This document shows, piece after piece, positions 11,317 through 22,590 of a DNA stretch of 64,000 bases. The position numbers and the translations under genes were made by a program. The stretch comes from Paramarasmius palmivorus. Lineage: Eukaryota; Basidiomycota; Agaricomycetes; Agaricales; Marasmiaceae. Every line of letters begins with the position of its first letter. The stretch's first letter is position 1. Below the pieces are notes generated by a model. The model saw only the letters and a program-made list of their open reading frames with translations, did not search any database and was not told where the DNA came from. The DNA lies in the NCBI GenBank assembly GCA_037176845.1, contig JAYKXP010000037.1, positions 186,001 to 250,000 on the forward strand, given 5' to 3'.

Positions 11317-12695
11317 TTAGCTACCATAAAGCCTTGGGTTCAAGTCTGCTTCTCCATATTTAGCTCGCTCCGAAGGTGCCGTCCAAGTAGCTGTCAAGGA
11401 GTCATCATCGCGGGGCCAGGTCAAACGAGATGATGGCGCAGTTGGGGATCCTGGCGATCCGCGCACTGGCGAAAACAAGTTACTGGGAAACTGTAGATGA
11501 TAAGCTGAAAGTTTCGTGAGCACGACTCAGCAGAAGGTATTAGAAGTATGACTGCTCACGGTCGGGTTTCAGATTCATCTGGCGACGCCGCGCCACCTTC
11601 CAATGGCCATTTATTCGCCCTCTAAAACGCCACCACCATACCAGGAAGCCGACTACAACAAATACAACTAGAGATGCCACGGCTATACCGGCGATTGCTA
11701 CGGGATTGAGACCGCTCGAGCTCGCACTAGGTTCTGGCGTCGAACGGACAGAAGGGCTTCCACCTTCACTTGGAACATAGGCCAAGTAGTCCAGAAATAT
11801 CACGCCACCTTCCCTAGTATTCATCACACGAAGCTCGTGCTCTCCGTCGGTCAGATTGGATGAGAATAATTTCTGTCGTATGAGTGTTTCGGTGACATTC
11901 CGGGTGTAATTGAATGGTGAGCCGTCATCCACAGAAAACACCACCGAAACCTCACTCCCAGACTGGAGTGTACCGTATACTTCGATGTACGTCCCTATCG
12001 ATACTTTAGGTAAGCGTCGAGTCTCAATCATCGCTGGAAAAAAGGTACCTTCAAATGAAAACACCATTTCAGCATTAGTAGTATTGGTGCCGTGTGTCGT
12101 TCCATTGTACTCCTCAGGAATACCAGAGCGAAACCACGCATTTTCGGGGCTGTAAGAAACTCGCTGGTCGGAGTCATCGACGAGCACTCTCTTTTCTAAA
12201 GGACACCCGTCAGTTGCAAATGGGCGAAAGTCTTATTTGCGTACCGGCTTTACCGGGAATAAAAGCCAGGTAGTCCACCCACACCTTTCCATTTGCTTCA
12301 GTATTGACCATGCGAAGCTCATGTTCTCCGTCCATAAGATTTGCCGAGGCGAACATTTTCTGATGTTGAACCGCGGTTTCCAGAATGCGCGGGGCGTAGT
12401 ACACTGGTGTGCCGTCGTCGATGGTGAATACAGTCACCGGACTGACTGGTGATTCCGCCAACTTTGGGTTTGTACCCCGCACTTCGATATACGTCCCTAC
12501 GAAAACTATTGTGAATGATGGGAGCGGACTGTTTGTTTCAGGGCACTTACCATTGAATCGAAAAGTCATTGTAGCATTTGAGGTCCTTGTTCCGTGTGTT
12601 GTCTGACTGAATTCACCCTTGCCTCCAGCTAATATCCAGGAGTCCTGGGGTTCGAATACAACCCGCGGGTCTCTGTCGTCAACCAATTCCAACAT
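11317..12695 (-). CDS. Two-domain single-pass membrane protein, array copy 4, different tail
   Basis: Fourth paralogue. ATG at 12695 starts MLELVDDRDPRVVFEP. Repeat 1 covers about 12245-12695 and repeat 2 (VLVDDSDQRVSYSPENAWF) about 11780-12190. The stalk is shorter than in the other copies. The helix is PVAIAGIAVASLVVFVVVGF, then WWWRFRGR. An intron (GTGAGC ... TTTCAG, 55 bases, about 11491-11545) joins NLKPD to an exon with YHLQFPSNLF and ends LNPRLYGS at 11317. This tail has no PPxY and no similarity to the other three, so the C-terminal exon looks replaced. If the intron is retained the protein ends at 11540 instead. The N-terminal two thirds match copy 3 closely. Confidence 0.75.
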
Positions 12696-13148
12696 GAAGG
12701 TAAAACGGGAGTTACTGGATTTGAATTCCGTCCTCTTTGACAGCCAGGTATTTACCTTGTAGAAATGTATCGTGGAAATCTGGGACATTCATGAAGGGAA
12801 TGTTAGGCATCACAGCCCACCATAGTTGCGCTCCCGCCCGATGCACCATTCTGATCTTGGCCAATGATAGTGAGGCATAGCTGCATGAATGAGTATCTGA
12901 GGCAAATGGCGAGAGGGTGATGGGAGAACCTGCATTCCCAAGTTGACATCATTTGGGAATGAATAGATTCCTATGATCTCTGTCAATTTGGGCTGGGTAC
13001 GCCGACTGTTAATGTTATCGCTTTGCGATCAAGGAGCACGGCAATTCGAAGAAGTGTAAGGGGCCCACATCAACATTCCATGTGGCACATGTTACATATA
13101 GACAGGTGTAATCGAGTCGGAACGGGAATAAGATGTGTCGTCAAGAAT
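12696..13148. other. Intergenic upstream of array copy 4
   Basis: Promoter-side region of copy 4 and 3' side of the small membrane protein. No gene or repeat seen. Confidence 0.5.
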
Positions 13149-13719
13149 CTAGGCGTTCACCGCAACTACGAACAGGACAGCCCCAAGTTAGAGAATAGCA
13201 AGAGGTCAATGAGGACTTGGGCATACCTCATAATCCACACATACCACCGAAGACCTCGCCATTGAGCCCCCTCTTCACCTGAGTTAGCTCCTCCAAATCC
13301 AAGCGGCTGTACATCCGAGCACCGTTTCCTACTACCCACAACAGCCCACGAAAGGCGAGTATGCATCCGAACACGAAGCACGTCGTGAAACCCGCCATGA
13401 GCACCAAGGACATCTTCTGGTTCGGAGCGTCCTCCACGATACGCATTACGTCCCATATATGTGAAACCACATTCGTAGCGAGGAGAAGCGCAAAGAACGC
13501 GACAATGGGTTCGAAGAAGCGATAAACCTTGGCCTGAGAGAGCTCTGGATCCTCCAGTATAGTCCGAACGTGTCTTTGAGTCTTGACAGCTATTGAAAAT
13601 GCCCAACTTGGGGATGTCGATTGGCGATTTGGTTCAACTTGAATGCGATTGGAAACACGGGAGGTTAGGAGGCGAGGAGACTGTTGTTGTTCCGCATCTT
13701 GAGAGTGTATGTGTACCAT
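13149..13719 (-). CDS. Small membrane protein of unknown function
   Basis: Hypothetical protein of about 163-165 residues starting MVHIHSQDAEQQQSP at 13719. The first 70 residues are polar. A hydrophobic segment follows (FFEPIVAFFALLLATNVVSH), then a charged loop, then a second long hydrophobic region (MSLVLMAGFTTCFVFGCILA and the following FRGLLWVVG), giving two or three membrane helices. The frame can end at 13228 (GGMCGL) or, more likely, splice a GTATGT...CGTAG intron (about 13176-13254) to end GVAVNA at 13149. I do not recognise the family. The strand matches the array to its left, but nothing in the sequence shows a link. Confidence 0.6.
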
Positions 13720-14831
13720 TTTCGGATAGCCACGATGTCAATAGTGAAGGCCTTTAGGATTGCGAATACAGTAGGCTGAGTCGAGTGAGACGCAGAAACA
13801 AGCGTAGATGTGGCTGTGCATGCAATTTTCCTTTCTGACACACTCTACTCAGACTCGACTCAGACTCGAACCACTTGCTGCTTAATGAGTTGGGGCCCTA
13901 CCCTACCCGCTTTGCAGAGGTTTACAGTAATCGAATAGCTGTAATGACTATCATCAAATGACACAGCGGGTGGTTATACGGGTCTACTTTCTCGCACATC
14001 TGCTACTGTGACCATGACTCTCCTTCTCCGTAGCTCCCTGCAAACACGTTTTCAAAACCGAAGAATGATCCACTGGATACTCGGCCGATGCTCAACTTTC
14101 AATATCGAATTCCCCAATGGCATGAGTGACCTTTCCGAACAAGATGTGCCTCGCTTGCCTGAATTCAACCTGTCTCACCGCGAGAGTTCTGCGGTTGTAA
14201 ATCGGGTACGTGGACATTATACACCACATGAACGTTCGAGCTGACGTTGATATTCCTACCTACATAGTCTCATTCAATTAGGGATCCGGATTCCTTATCA
14301 GCTAGCTCTACTTCGGGGAACCATAGCGGCAGGCAAGCTCTGTACTTTCGGATCTAATGCGCAAGTCGATATAGGCAATACCACGCTGTCTACGGAGTCG
14401 AACCTTTCGGACAGCCAATAACATTAAGGTCGAGATTCTAGTGACCTGTCCCTTTCGATTTGCAACAAGCAAGAGCGACCGCAAGACCTTAAACTGGGTA
14501 TGCAATATCCTGAAAAGGTGTTCAGGCCTTCACCTCCCCGTGCTGTACCGTCGAAAAATTTGGGCACCTTCTGATGCGCCATCCTCTATTTTCGTGATTT
14601 ACACGTATGACAGGGCATCAACAGCGTCTGATAGGTTCCGCCACCACTTTCCACAATCCCGTTCCACGCCGTACGCATAGGGTCCACACCATTTAGTGCG
14701 CCTCTAACCAATAAATGTTCCAGCTCTTGGTTATATTTTCAGGGTCTTCAAGACGTGATATAAAAACTCGATTGATCTGACCGAAGAAAGCCAGACACAA
14801 CATCCCCGAGCTACACACCTTTACAAGCATC
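13720..14831. other. Divergent intergenic region with GAGTC-type repeats
   Basis: It separates a minus-strand membrane protein from the plus-strand hydrolase, so it probably holds two promoters. Around 13774-13880 the words GAGTCGAGT and ACTCGACTCAGACTCGA recur in both orientations. Open frames (14008-14244, 14441-14680) have no recognised content. Confidence 0.4.
14759..14766 (+). promoter_or_regulatory. TATA box of the isochorismatase-family gene
   Basis: TATAAAAA about 66 bases before the ATG at 14832, a normal distance for a fungal TATA promoter. Confidence 0.5.
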
Positions 14832-15763
14832 ATGCGTAGTTTTGGTCTTTTCGCCGCCAGCTTCGTGCTTGCTGGGCTCTCCGGTGGTACGTTTCTATAC
14901 GGCGCGAATTACTAGGCACGATACTTACCTCCACCTCACAGTTCTCGGTTTCGAGTTCCAGCGTATCCGCAAAAATGATACTATGCTGCTCGTTGTTGAC
15001 CACCAAATCGGTCTCTTTGAGTTGGTCAAGGATTTTGAGCCTGTCGAGTATAGGAACAACATCCTCGCTCACGCCGCTCTCGGAAAAGTCTTTGATCTCC
15101 CGACAATCCTTACCACTAGCACGGACGATGGTACGTTCCTCTTCAAGATATTGGGAATTGCTGTTTATTGAGACGCAAATGTAGGACCAAACGGACCCAT
15201 GATGCAGGAAATCCTTGATATGCATTCCGATGCACCCCTCATCAGACGCCAGGGCGAAGTTAACGCATGGGACAACCCGGATTTCCGCGCAGCCGTTCGA
15301 GCTACTGGCAAAAATCAAGTCATCCTCGGTGGTATCGTCACCGATGTGAGTTATTAACCCGATACTATTGAACTACCTCTGACGAGACTATGCCTCCAGG
15401 TTTGCACCGCTTTCCTCGCTCTTTCTCTCATCGAAGAAGGCTACGAAGTCTTTGCCAACTCCGAGGCTTCTGGTACCTACAGCAGGCGCATTGCCGACGA
15501 AGCCAACGACCGTATGAGGGCTGCTGGTGTCAATGTTCTTTCCACGTTTGCTGTTGCTACCGACCTCATGAGAGACTGGAGGCTGACCCCTGGTTACCCT
15601 GAACTCAGCCCTTACTTTGACAAGTACGTGCTTGAAGTTCATCATCAATTTGCTTTATGTTGATTCCTCTTGACCTAGATACTTCCCCGTCTACGGAATG
15701 GTCGAGCGCAACTTCAAGGCTGCCGATGCATCCAAAAAGTCACATCCTCTAGTGCTAATGTAG
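14832..15763 (+). CDS. Isochorismatase-family cysteine hydrolase with hydrophobic N-terminus
   Basis: Isochorismatase-like hydrolase, 237 residues. Exons are 14832-14886, 14942-15130, 15185-15345, 15400-15623 and 15679-15763; the lengths sum to 714 bases and stay in frame. The first exon encodes a hydrophobic leader (MRSFGLFAASFVLAGLSG), a possible signal peptide. The core follows at once: LLVVDHQIGLFE has the catalytic Asp, NQVILGGIVTDVCT has the catalytic Cys directly after the exon 3/4 junction, then ALSLIEEGYEVF. The expected Lys is not certain by eye. Relatives (YcaC-like) act on small amides or enol-ethers; the substrate here is unknown. The gene is convergent with the GH5 gene, only 93 bases apart. 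Confidence 0.85.
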
Positions 15764-15856
15764 AATTAGATTTCAACACCTTCGACGTAAGCAGTTGCAA
15801 AATCTCTGTTCTGTGACTATAATACAATGCGTTTTTCACATCTTTTTATATTTCTT

Positions 15857-17598
15857 TCACTGAACGAACGGAGCGAGTGCCTGAGGAAGTACCTCAGGGA
15901 TCGCCAAACCGTTAGGAGGCTCGATGCTTTGGAAGTACTGCACGAAATGCAATCAGCATTGACACACAAATTCAAGCAAACAAGAAAACATACGTCAGCT
16001 GGCCACCAAGGTCCTGCAGACCACCACGAAACACCAATCCAAGCACCGCTTTGAGCAATGGAGCACAGGCCACCGAAGACTGCAGTGATACAGTCTGCGT
16101 TGGAGCCAGCGCCGATTTCGCCGAGGAATCCCCGCAAGTTATTGTCGAGCAACCATTGAGTGGCGTCGGCCAGTCGTTCCTCACCGATGGTGGAGGAGAC
16201 GCAGACCTCAGAAGTTCCAGAGCCGTCAGAGTCGAGGTATTGGTGCATCTCTGTGGCAAGAGAAAGTGGTGATGAAAAAGCGCCGAGGAAAAGCGATCGA
16301 AGTCATACCGATAGCGAAGTTGTCGTTGGGATCGGTGAGACTCTTGAAAGCATCACCGTTACCGGAGCTTATCCAGGCTGTAGAGGGGTCGGAAGGTTAG
16401 TTGACTAGACCTAGCTTCGGACACAAGAAACATACTCCAAGCACCAGTCCAAGCTGAATCGATGAGTGTCAACGATGGGGAGGAAACTGGAGGAGAAAGA
16501 ACGTACAGGTTCCCTCGACGAGGATGAGTTGGTTCGTGGCACCAGCAGCACGAACGCCATTGATACCGGCTTGCATCTAGGAGAACGATGTGTGAGCATC
16601 AATACATTTCGGCTTATTGCACTTCACTCACCATGGCAGCAACATCGGTAGCGGGAACATCATGGGGCTCGTTCATGAGGTCTGGAAATCGCGGTTAGTA
16701 GACCTGCCATTTGGATACTGGTAGGAAGACACCAACCAAATACGACATTTGCGTTGTCGACCTGAGGAAGAGAATGAGCGCTAGCTTAGAAAAAGTGCAG
16801 GATGTGAACGTACGAAGACAGCTGCGAGATTCTGCCAGACTGGGATGGGTGTTAGGTGGTGTTGGAAAAAGACAATCATTGAACGTACACGTTTGGAACC
16901 TATGAGAAAGATTGAGGTTAGATGGTTTTGACAGTACTTACGATCCCACAAGACTCACTCGTCTGTGCTTGTCATAGTAGCGCCGTTGTAAATCAAGATG
17001 TTGTGGGCTGAGCAAGAGGTTGGTGATATACTCGAGATTAGGCTCGGGAAACGTACGCTCGATGGCAACAGTGGCGCCTTTTCCAGTGATGTAGTTGACA
17101 GTCTACAAATCCTCATGAGTAATGCACACATCTCTTTCATACGTTTAAACTTACCTCGACAAGGTCGCCTAGGTAAGTTTCATCGAAGTCACCAGCGATG
17201 CCGGTAGCAGGGGGTGTCAGTCGCTCTAGTTGGAAGGGAACACGGAAGAAGTTGAAGCCTTGCTGGTCAACGAAATACTATACCCAGTCATTAGAGGTGA
17301 ATGAAAGTACACATAGTCAAAACCTCACGTCAATCGAGCTTGGAGAGGGCCAAGTGTAGTCTGTACCCAACACTCCGGGTATATTTTGGTTTCCAAACTC
17401 CGCACCGGCTTGGTTGACACCAAAGTAGGTGAACTCATTCGCGTCCGCGCATTCGCTGGCAAGAGGTGCTGGTGCAGTAACGGTGCGCGTCGTCCTCTCG
17501 CTGACGGTGCTAGCGGTCGGTACGGCGACTGTAATGTCGAAAGCAGCGAAGAGGACCAAGCATACCAGGGCAGAAAGAGACCGCATTTTGCGTTGCAA
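15857..17598 (-). CDS. GH5 endo-beta-1,4-glucanase (cellulase), secreted
   Basis: Secreted cellulase of glycoside hydrolase family 5, retaining mechanism. The leader ([20 protein letters not shown]) is a clear signal peptide, followed by a short Thr/Ser/Pro segment. Core motifs in order: [59 protein letters not shown] with the acid/base Glu, [24 protein letters not shown] with the nucleophile Glu, and WSAGPWW, ending [19 protein letters not shown]. About ten introns. There is no cellulose-binding module. Two Met codons lie at 17598 and 17586. A TATAAAAG at 17621-17628 is so close that the second may be the true start, and that one also gives the cleaner signal peptide. Confidence 0.9.
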
Positions 17599-18882
17599 TG
17601 ACTCTTGGGATTGTGAAATGCTTTTATAGCAAGGATTGGTCTATCCGCAGAATTTCCGAGATGTTTCCACGACTCTTGGGCGTAGGAAAGACATTGGGTA
17701 CTAGTAGTGCCGAGGGTGGTGTCAGACGATTGTTATTCTGTCATACCATGCGTTGGCTCGCAAATAAGCACTAGTGACGGGTTTTGACAATTGCGTGCAT
17801 CCGTAGGGTGGTTGCTAAGGATCTCGACTGATCAGGCAGTCTTAGCATCGGTCGACGGTCGTGTTTCAAGATATAACCTTGTAGACTGCCATGTGAGTGC
17901 TTGTCAATTTGGGAAGTGAAAGTACCACGTACTAGCTGCTCATAGCCCAGTCATCCTTAGTACTATCAAAATCTCCGCTGGACATCTCCTGAAGTTGTTC
18001 AGGTTGCTCCGTTAATGGGCATTTCATGTTGGTAAGCCTAGAATCTACCAAACTGAGACCCTCGGTGCGTATTTCCCTACGACTGGAGAAACACCCGGAA
18101 AATTGCTTCATGGCTAACAGGATAAAGGATACGCGTGCACTCGGAATATCGTGGAGCATCATTCCACACTTCGGATTGTCGAGCGACGTGGAAGTTATAT
18201 ATGTATAGGGAATCTTCAATTCCAGAAGTCCAGGGCTTTTAGGTATGCTATCAATTTCGATGATTAAGGACAGCTGAGAGCCCTTCAGCTCACCGCGTCT
18301 TTCCGAGAACTGTCCTTTAAGAGTTGCTCCACGACAAAGATGTTGATCGCAACATTGGGACCAAGGCAGAAGACAAGGGAGTAATGAAGGTCAGAGCAGT
18401 GCCAGGAGGGTTGACTTGGGGGTTGATACAGACGGGTTACAAAAAATTTCGGCTCTAACCCTAACCACCGTGTTCCTGCATTAGCACACTGGTCAATTGG
18501 TAGTGGCCCTTGCTACCTCCTTTTTTGTGAGTTACTATGGAATCGGATGTGATTTTCGAGGAAGAAAACGGGCCGGTTGCATGTGAGCCGTACAAATGCT
18601 TGTGTGCAAGGGAGAATGCGCTGGGTCCATTCAGACACCGAAATTTATCCAGCGGAACGGCATTCATACAGAAACGAAATTTGATGCACAATTGATGCAT
18701 ATACTCGCTAGGAATTTCATTATTGGGACATCAGAAACATGAACTAAATCATTATGATAACCGCGAGCTATTTACTGTACTGAAGTACCGTCCGCATAGT
18801 GACAATGTCCAGGAGTTCAGGTCTTGGTACCAGAGAGCTCGAGAATACTAAATAAATATTCGATGGAGCGCTACTCAATTCT
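17599..18882. other. Intergenic with a TATA box and a telomere-like motif
   Basis: It contains TATAAAAG for the GH5 gene at 17621-17628 (minus) and CTAACCCTAACC at 18455-18466, which is two telomere-type units. The minus-strand frame 17932-18219 has no motif. Otherwise nothing recognised. Confidence 0.45.
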
Positions 18883-21153
18883 TCAGATTCCAAAAGGCGA
18901 TATTCCAAGTCCACGACTTTTAAGTGACGAAGTTCCCATCCGTTTTAAGGCATGCAACACTTCAATGTCCTCTTCCTTGAACCCTGCTTCGGAAAGTTCG
19001 CGCTTCGAGGACTTCGACGTGGAATTTAGCAGATCAAACGAGTGTCCGATGATTGGGCAGATGGTTCCAGGTTCCGGAAGGGTACCGTTGATGAAATAGG
19101 TGCGAACGGCATTTGCAGTGCAGATGGAAGGTGCTGCCGTCGAGCCATGCTTAATGTCAGCGTGTTAGCATTTAACGCAGCATAGAATTCGGGGGAAACC
19201 TACTCCGGAAGAATCCTGAGTGAGAACGACAGATCCGGGGAAGCGTTTTGAGACTACGTGGGCACTTGACAAGTACTATGAGTACATCGTGTTAAGCTTC
19301 ACCTTTTGCCACAACTTACGCTTGAACGCTGGTCACAGGATCTGATCATGAAGAGTGAGAATAGAGTAGATCAAAGTGACACTAAACAGACCAGCAGTGT
19401 TTCCGATGATCAGAAGAGGGTGACTAGTGTTTCCAGAGATGGGACCTAATCATAGACAGGATAAGCCAATGCCTTCGGCGACCTAACTTCATTACTTACC
19501 CCTGAAGAAATCCCTGGGGAACTCAGGCCAAGAACTGTCAAGCACGTTCAGGACGTTCGAGAGAACCGGCTATGCAGCAAGACGTACCTGCAAGAGACTT
19601 GTACGCCAGCAAACATACTATTCCATCCCGAGACTTCCAGACTTTCTTGCCAGTGCTTTTGAGCATCATCCAGACTTGATGGGACAACCCCGGCATCATT
19701 GCAGATGTAGGTCTGCTGTCCATCAAGGACCCTTTCGAAAGCGTATTTGGAAGAATTGCATGCGCACTCAAACTGCGGACCTTCGAATACTTTCCAGATC
19801 GCGGTTCCATCTCCGGCCTCTAATCCGGCCAGTCCACTTGCTAACCTGGGCCAGACTGCCGGGGCGTACAAGGCTATGAGGAGAATGGATCGCAGACTCT
19901 CGTAGTCCACAAGACCGTAAGAAAGCTCGGTACGTACAGCAACAGGAGCGCGGATAATGGACTCGTACAACCTGTTGAGCTTCGCCTCGATTGCCTCAGG
20001 CGACGAATCGTAGAAGGCGCATAATTCTGGACCAGCATTGTAACAATCTCTGAAAAACCAGTTGATAGCCTTATCAGTATCAAGAGTACCCCGCTTCCAT
20101 TGGCCTATAGAGCAACGTCAGCGGAATTAGATGGTGGGACAGTGCACTTTGCATACCGGTAAAATAGTCGCTCTCCGCGTCGACTATCCCATCAATAATC
20201 AATCGCTCTACTTTGTCCTGTGAGTTTGAAGAAATGAACGAGAAACTAACACAGAATCGAGGGAACGAACATACTGGGAACATAGCAGCGAAAGTGGCAC
20301 CAAGAACTGAGCCATATCTTCGAGGGAAAGGTCAGACAAACCTGCAACGTGGCGAGTTTCAAACGTACGAAAATCCCCAGAACTGAAGCTTGTCCCTGCC
20401 GTGAGCTTCCACGATACGCTGCATGTCTTGAGCCACATGCGCAGTCGAAAAGTAAGGTAAAAGGTCCATGAACCGTTCTTGAACGAGTTGACCGTTGATC
20501 CTGCTACGAGCATAGAAGCTTGCAACGTTATCCGACGAGTGATTTAACTCTTTGAAGCCCGTCTGGTACCACAATGTACGTTCCTCACGGCTTTCGAACC
20601 ATTCTATCCGGGGCGTGGAGCGCGATAAGCCTATCCAAGCCGTCAGTGTTATATCAATGTAAACCATCTCATCTCATGCTTATCACATACCTCGAGGATC
20701 GAAAGAAACAATATCAAACTCTGGCCCGACGATTTGCGCCACGTCTTGGCCTGATCCAACTACAAATTCGACACCGCTGTTTCCTGGTCCGCCTGGATTG
20801 AAAAGGATCGGTCCACGATACTCTGGGCTGTCGGCAGAGACATTGGCTTTGAGTCGGGTTATAGCTATAGCAGCTGATTCCCCTTCGGGATCAGAGTAGT
20901 CGAGAGGGACTTGGAGACGTGTACATTCGAGAGGTTCGAAGTAACATGGAACCCATGCAAGCTCTTTCGAGGGTTCGATCTAAAAGTGAGACATTCAACA
21001 ACACAATATAATGCGGCATTGTGTTACACTCACAGATGCCCAAGAAGACTCGGTCCATTCTTCTCGAGAAAGCAGGCTAGTAGCTTGCCCGACGGTTAGG
21101 AAGGATAGCAAGCCCGCGACGATGAGATTTAGTCCTCTTGTTCCTTGAGTCAT
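18883..21153 (-). CDS. TAP-like secreted alpha/beta-hydrolase (S33 type), copy 1
   Basis: Secreted serine hydrolase of the tripeptidyl-aminopeptidase/TAP-like group, expected to remove N-terminal peptides. ATG at 21153 gives a signal peptide (MTQGTRGLNLIVAGLLSFLT). Then come EWTESSWAS, RLQVPLDYSDPEGESAAIAI, RGPILFNPGGPGNSG (oxyanion loop), DIVSFDPRG, and the nucleophile elbow GFSYGSVLG, whose Ser codon is split by an intron. The Cys-rich lid domain follows. The triad Asp is in DPVTSVQA. The TAP-like C-terminal domain holds the triad His (HGSTAAPSICT), then NGTLPEPGTICP and the C-terminus SRGLGISPFGI. About eleven exons, with no frame break seen. A TATAAAAG lies at 21279-21286. This is the most diverged of the five copies (CYFEPLECTRLQV against CYDGSFECGRLQV elsewhere). 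Confidence 0.85.
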
Positions 21154-22590
21154 GAATGATAAATCTGAAGGGGAAAGAATTCGAGCGATAAATAAAAGAG
21201 TAATGTGTTAACTTGCAAATGTGAAAAGAAGAAAAATAGATGGGATGAAACAGTGACGAAGCCTAAGATATTCATGGGCTTTTATACTTCAGAGTCGACC
21301 TGAAACCCCAAGCACGCAAACGAGGACACTGTGGCGTTGTGGAGTTCAACGTCATTGTCCTATGCATATCATTCGAGTGCGCACGGAGGAATGTGCCTCC
21401 CGGTGTGCTTGCAGTGCAGAAAGGAGTAAACCTGTGAACAACCCCATCCACGGCTCCTACGCTAACGATATGTGAACCGGAGTTGAGTTGAGTGTGGAGA
21501 GTTTCCACATGCCGCTTCGACACAAGGAAACCAACGAAAAGACGAATGGCCATTGATGAAGGGATGAGTGATTCTAGTAGTTCTCGTCTTGTTACTGGGA
21601 TTTGTTTGAATAGGCAAGCCGCTATTCAGAGGTTATTGTGCTGGCAATCCGTCTTGGAATGTCTGTGGAAATCTTTGGAGGCGTCAAATTAGGATGAGCG
21701 CGAATACTGGGGGTTGACTGCACTTACATTACATCTGCCAAGTGCCGATATCGGTTTCCGCTCAGTTGACATTACACAACCCCTGTAGAGTACCAGCATA
21801 AGTACAATATCCGCAGGAGCCGGGAAATCATCCTCAACAGCTTGCTACCACGTGCCGAGAGCGGCATCCTTCCTTCAAGTTCTTCAAAAGTTCTTGGCCG
21901 TAGATTCAACTCTATTGGTGTCATAGTGGCGAGACAGTTGTGGCAGTGGAAAACGACAGCGGCTAAGGTGGGGTGGAATAGGATTCAGTTTTTACTATAA
22001 CCATAGACTGTATTGGAGTATGCATGCACTCTATTAGAATAAGGCTATCAGGGAAAGAAGCGAGATACTGCACATAGTGACGCACCAGAAGAGTAAGGAT
22101 CTACCCTGAGCCCCCAATACTCAAACATAATGCGCATTGCGAATGGCGACAGGCTGTCAATGATTGGGTTTCACGGCTTCAATGGTTACTAATCAGCTTC
22201 AACATTCGACCAAAACTAAAAGGAGGAGTCTTGGTGGCTGATGCCCAGAAAAAAAGCCGCTATATTGATTTACGGCGCGTTCTTGCGAGGAAGAGAACAT
22301 AGTTGCTTCGCTAGCGAGTGTGAGAGGCCACTAGATTGGACTCTCGGACAGTACCATTGGTATGATGGTGGTCGTCAGAGTCAGAGAGACGGGCGCCTAT
22401 TTCACCGCCAGCCGAATCTAATGTCAGGTGGTCCGGGTCCAGAATTAATTATTGTCTCAAGCTCCTGCTTTTGATTCCAAAAACTTGGCTTGTGCAACAG
22501 CGTAGTACGGCTCTCCAACTATCGATATCAAGAATGCACAGGCTGGTACGGCGGGCTTAGTCGAGCAAAAGATTATATTAGAAAGTCTAT
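21154..22590. other. Intergenic between peptidase copies 1 and 2
   Basis: TATAAAAG at 21279-21286 on the minus strand, about 125 bases before copy 1's ATG. Beyond that only short frames; no repeat or gene recognised. Confidence 0.5.
21279..21286 (-). promoter_or_regulatory. TATA box of peptidase copy 1
   Basis: TATAAAAG on the minus strand, about 125 bases upstream of the start codon at 21153. Confidence 0.45.
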
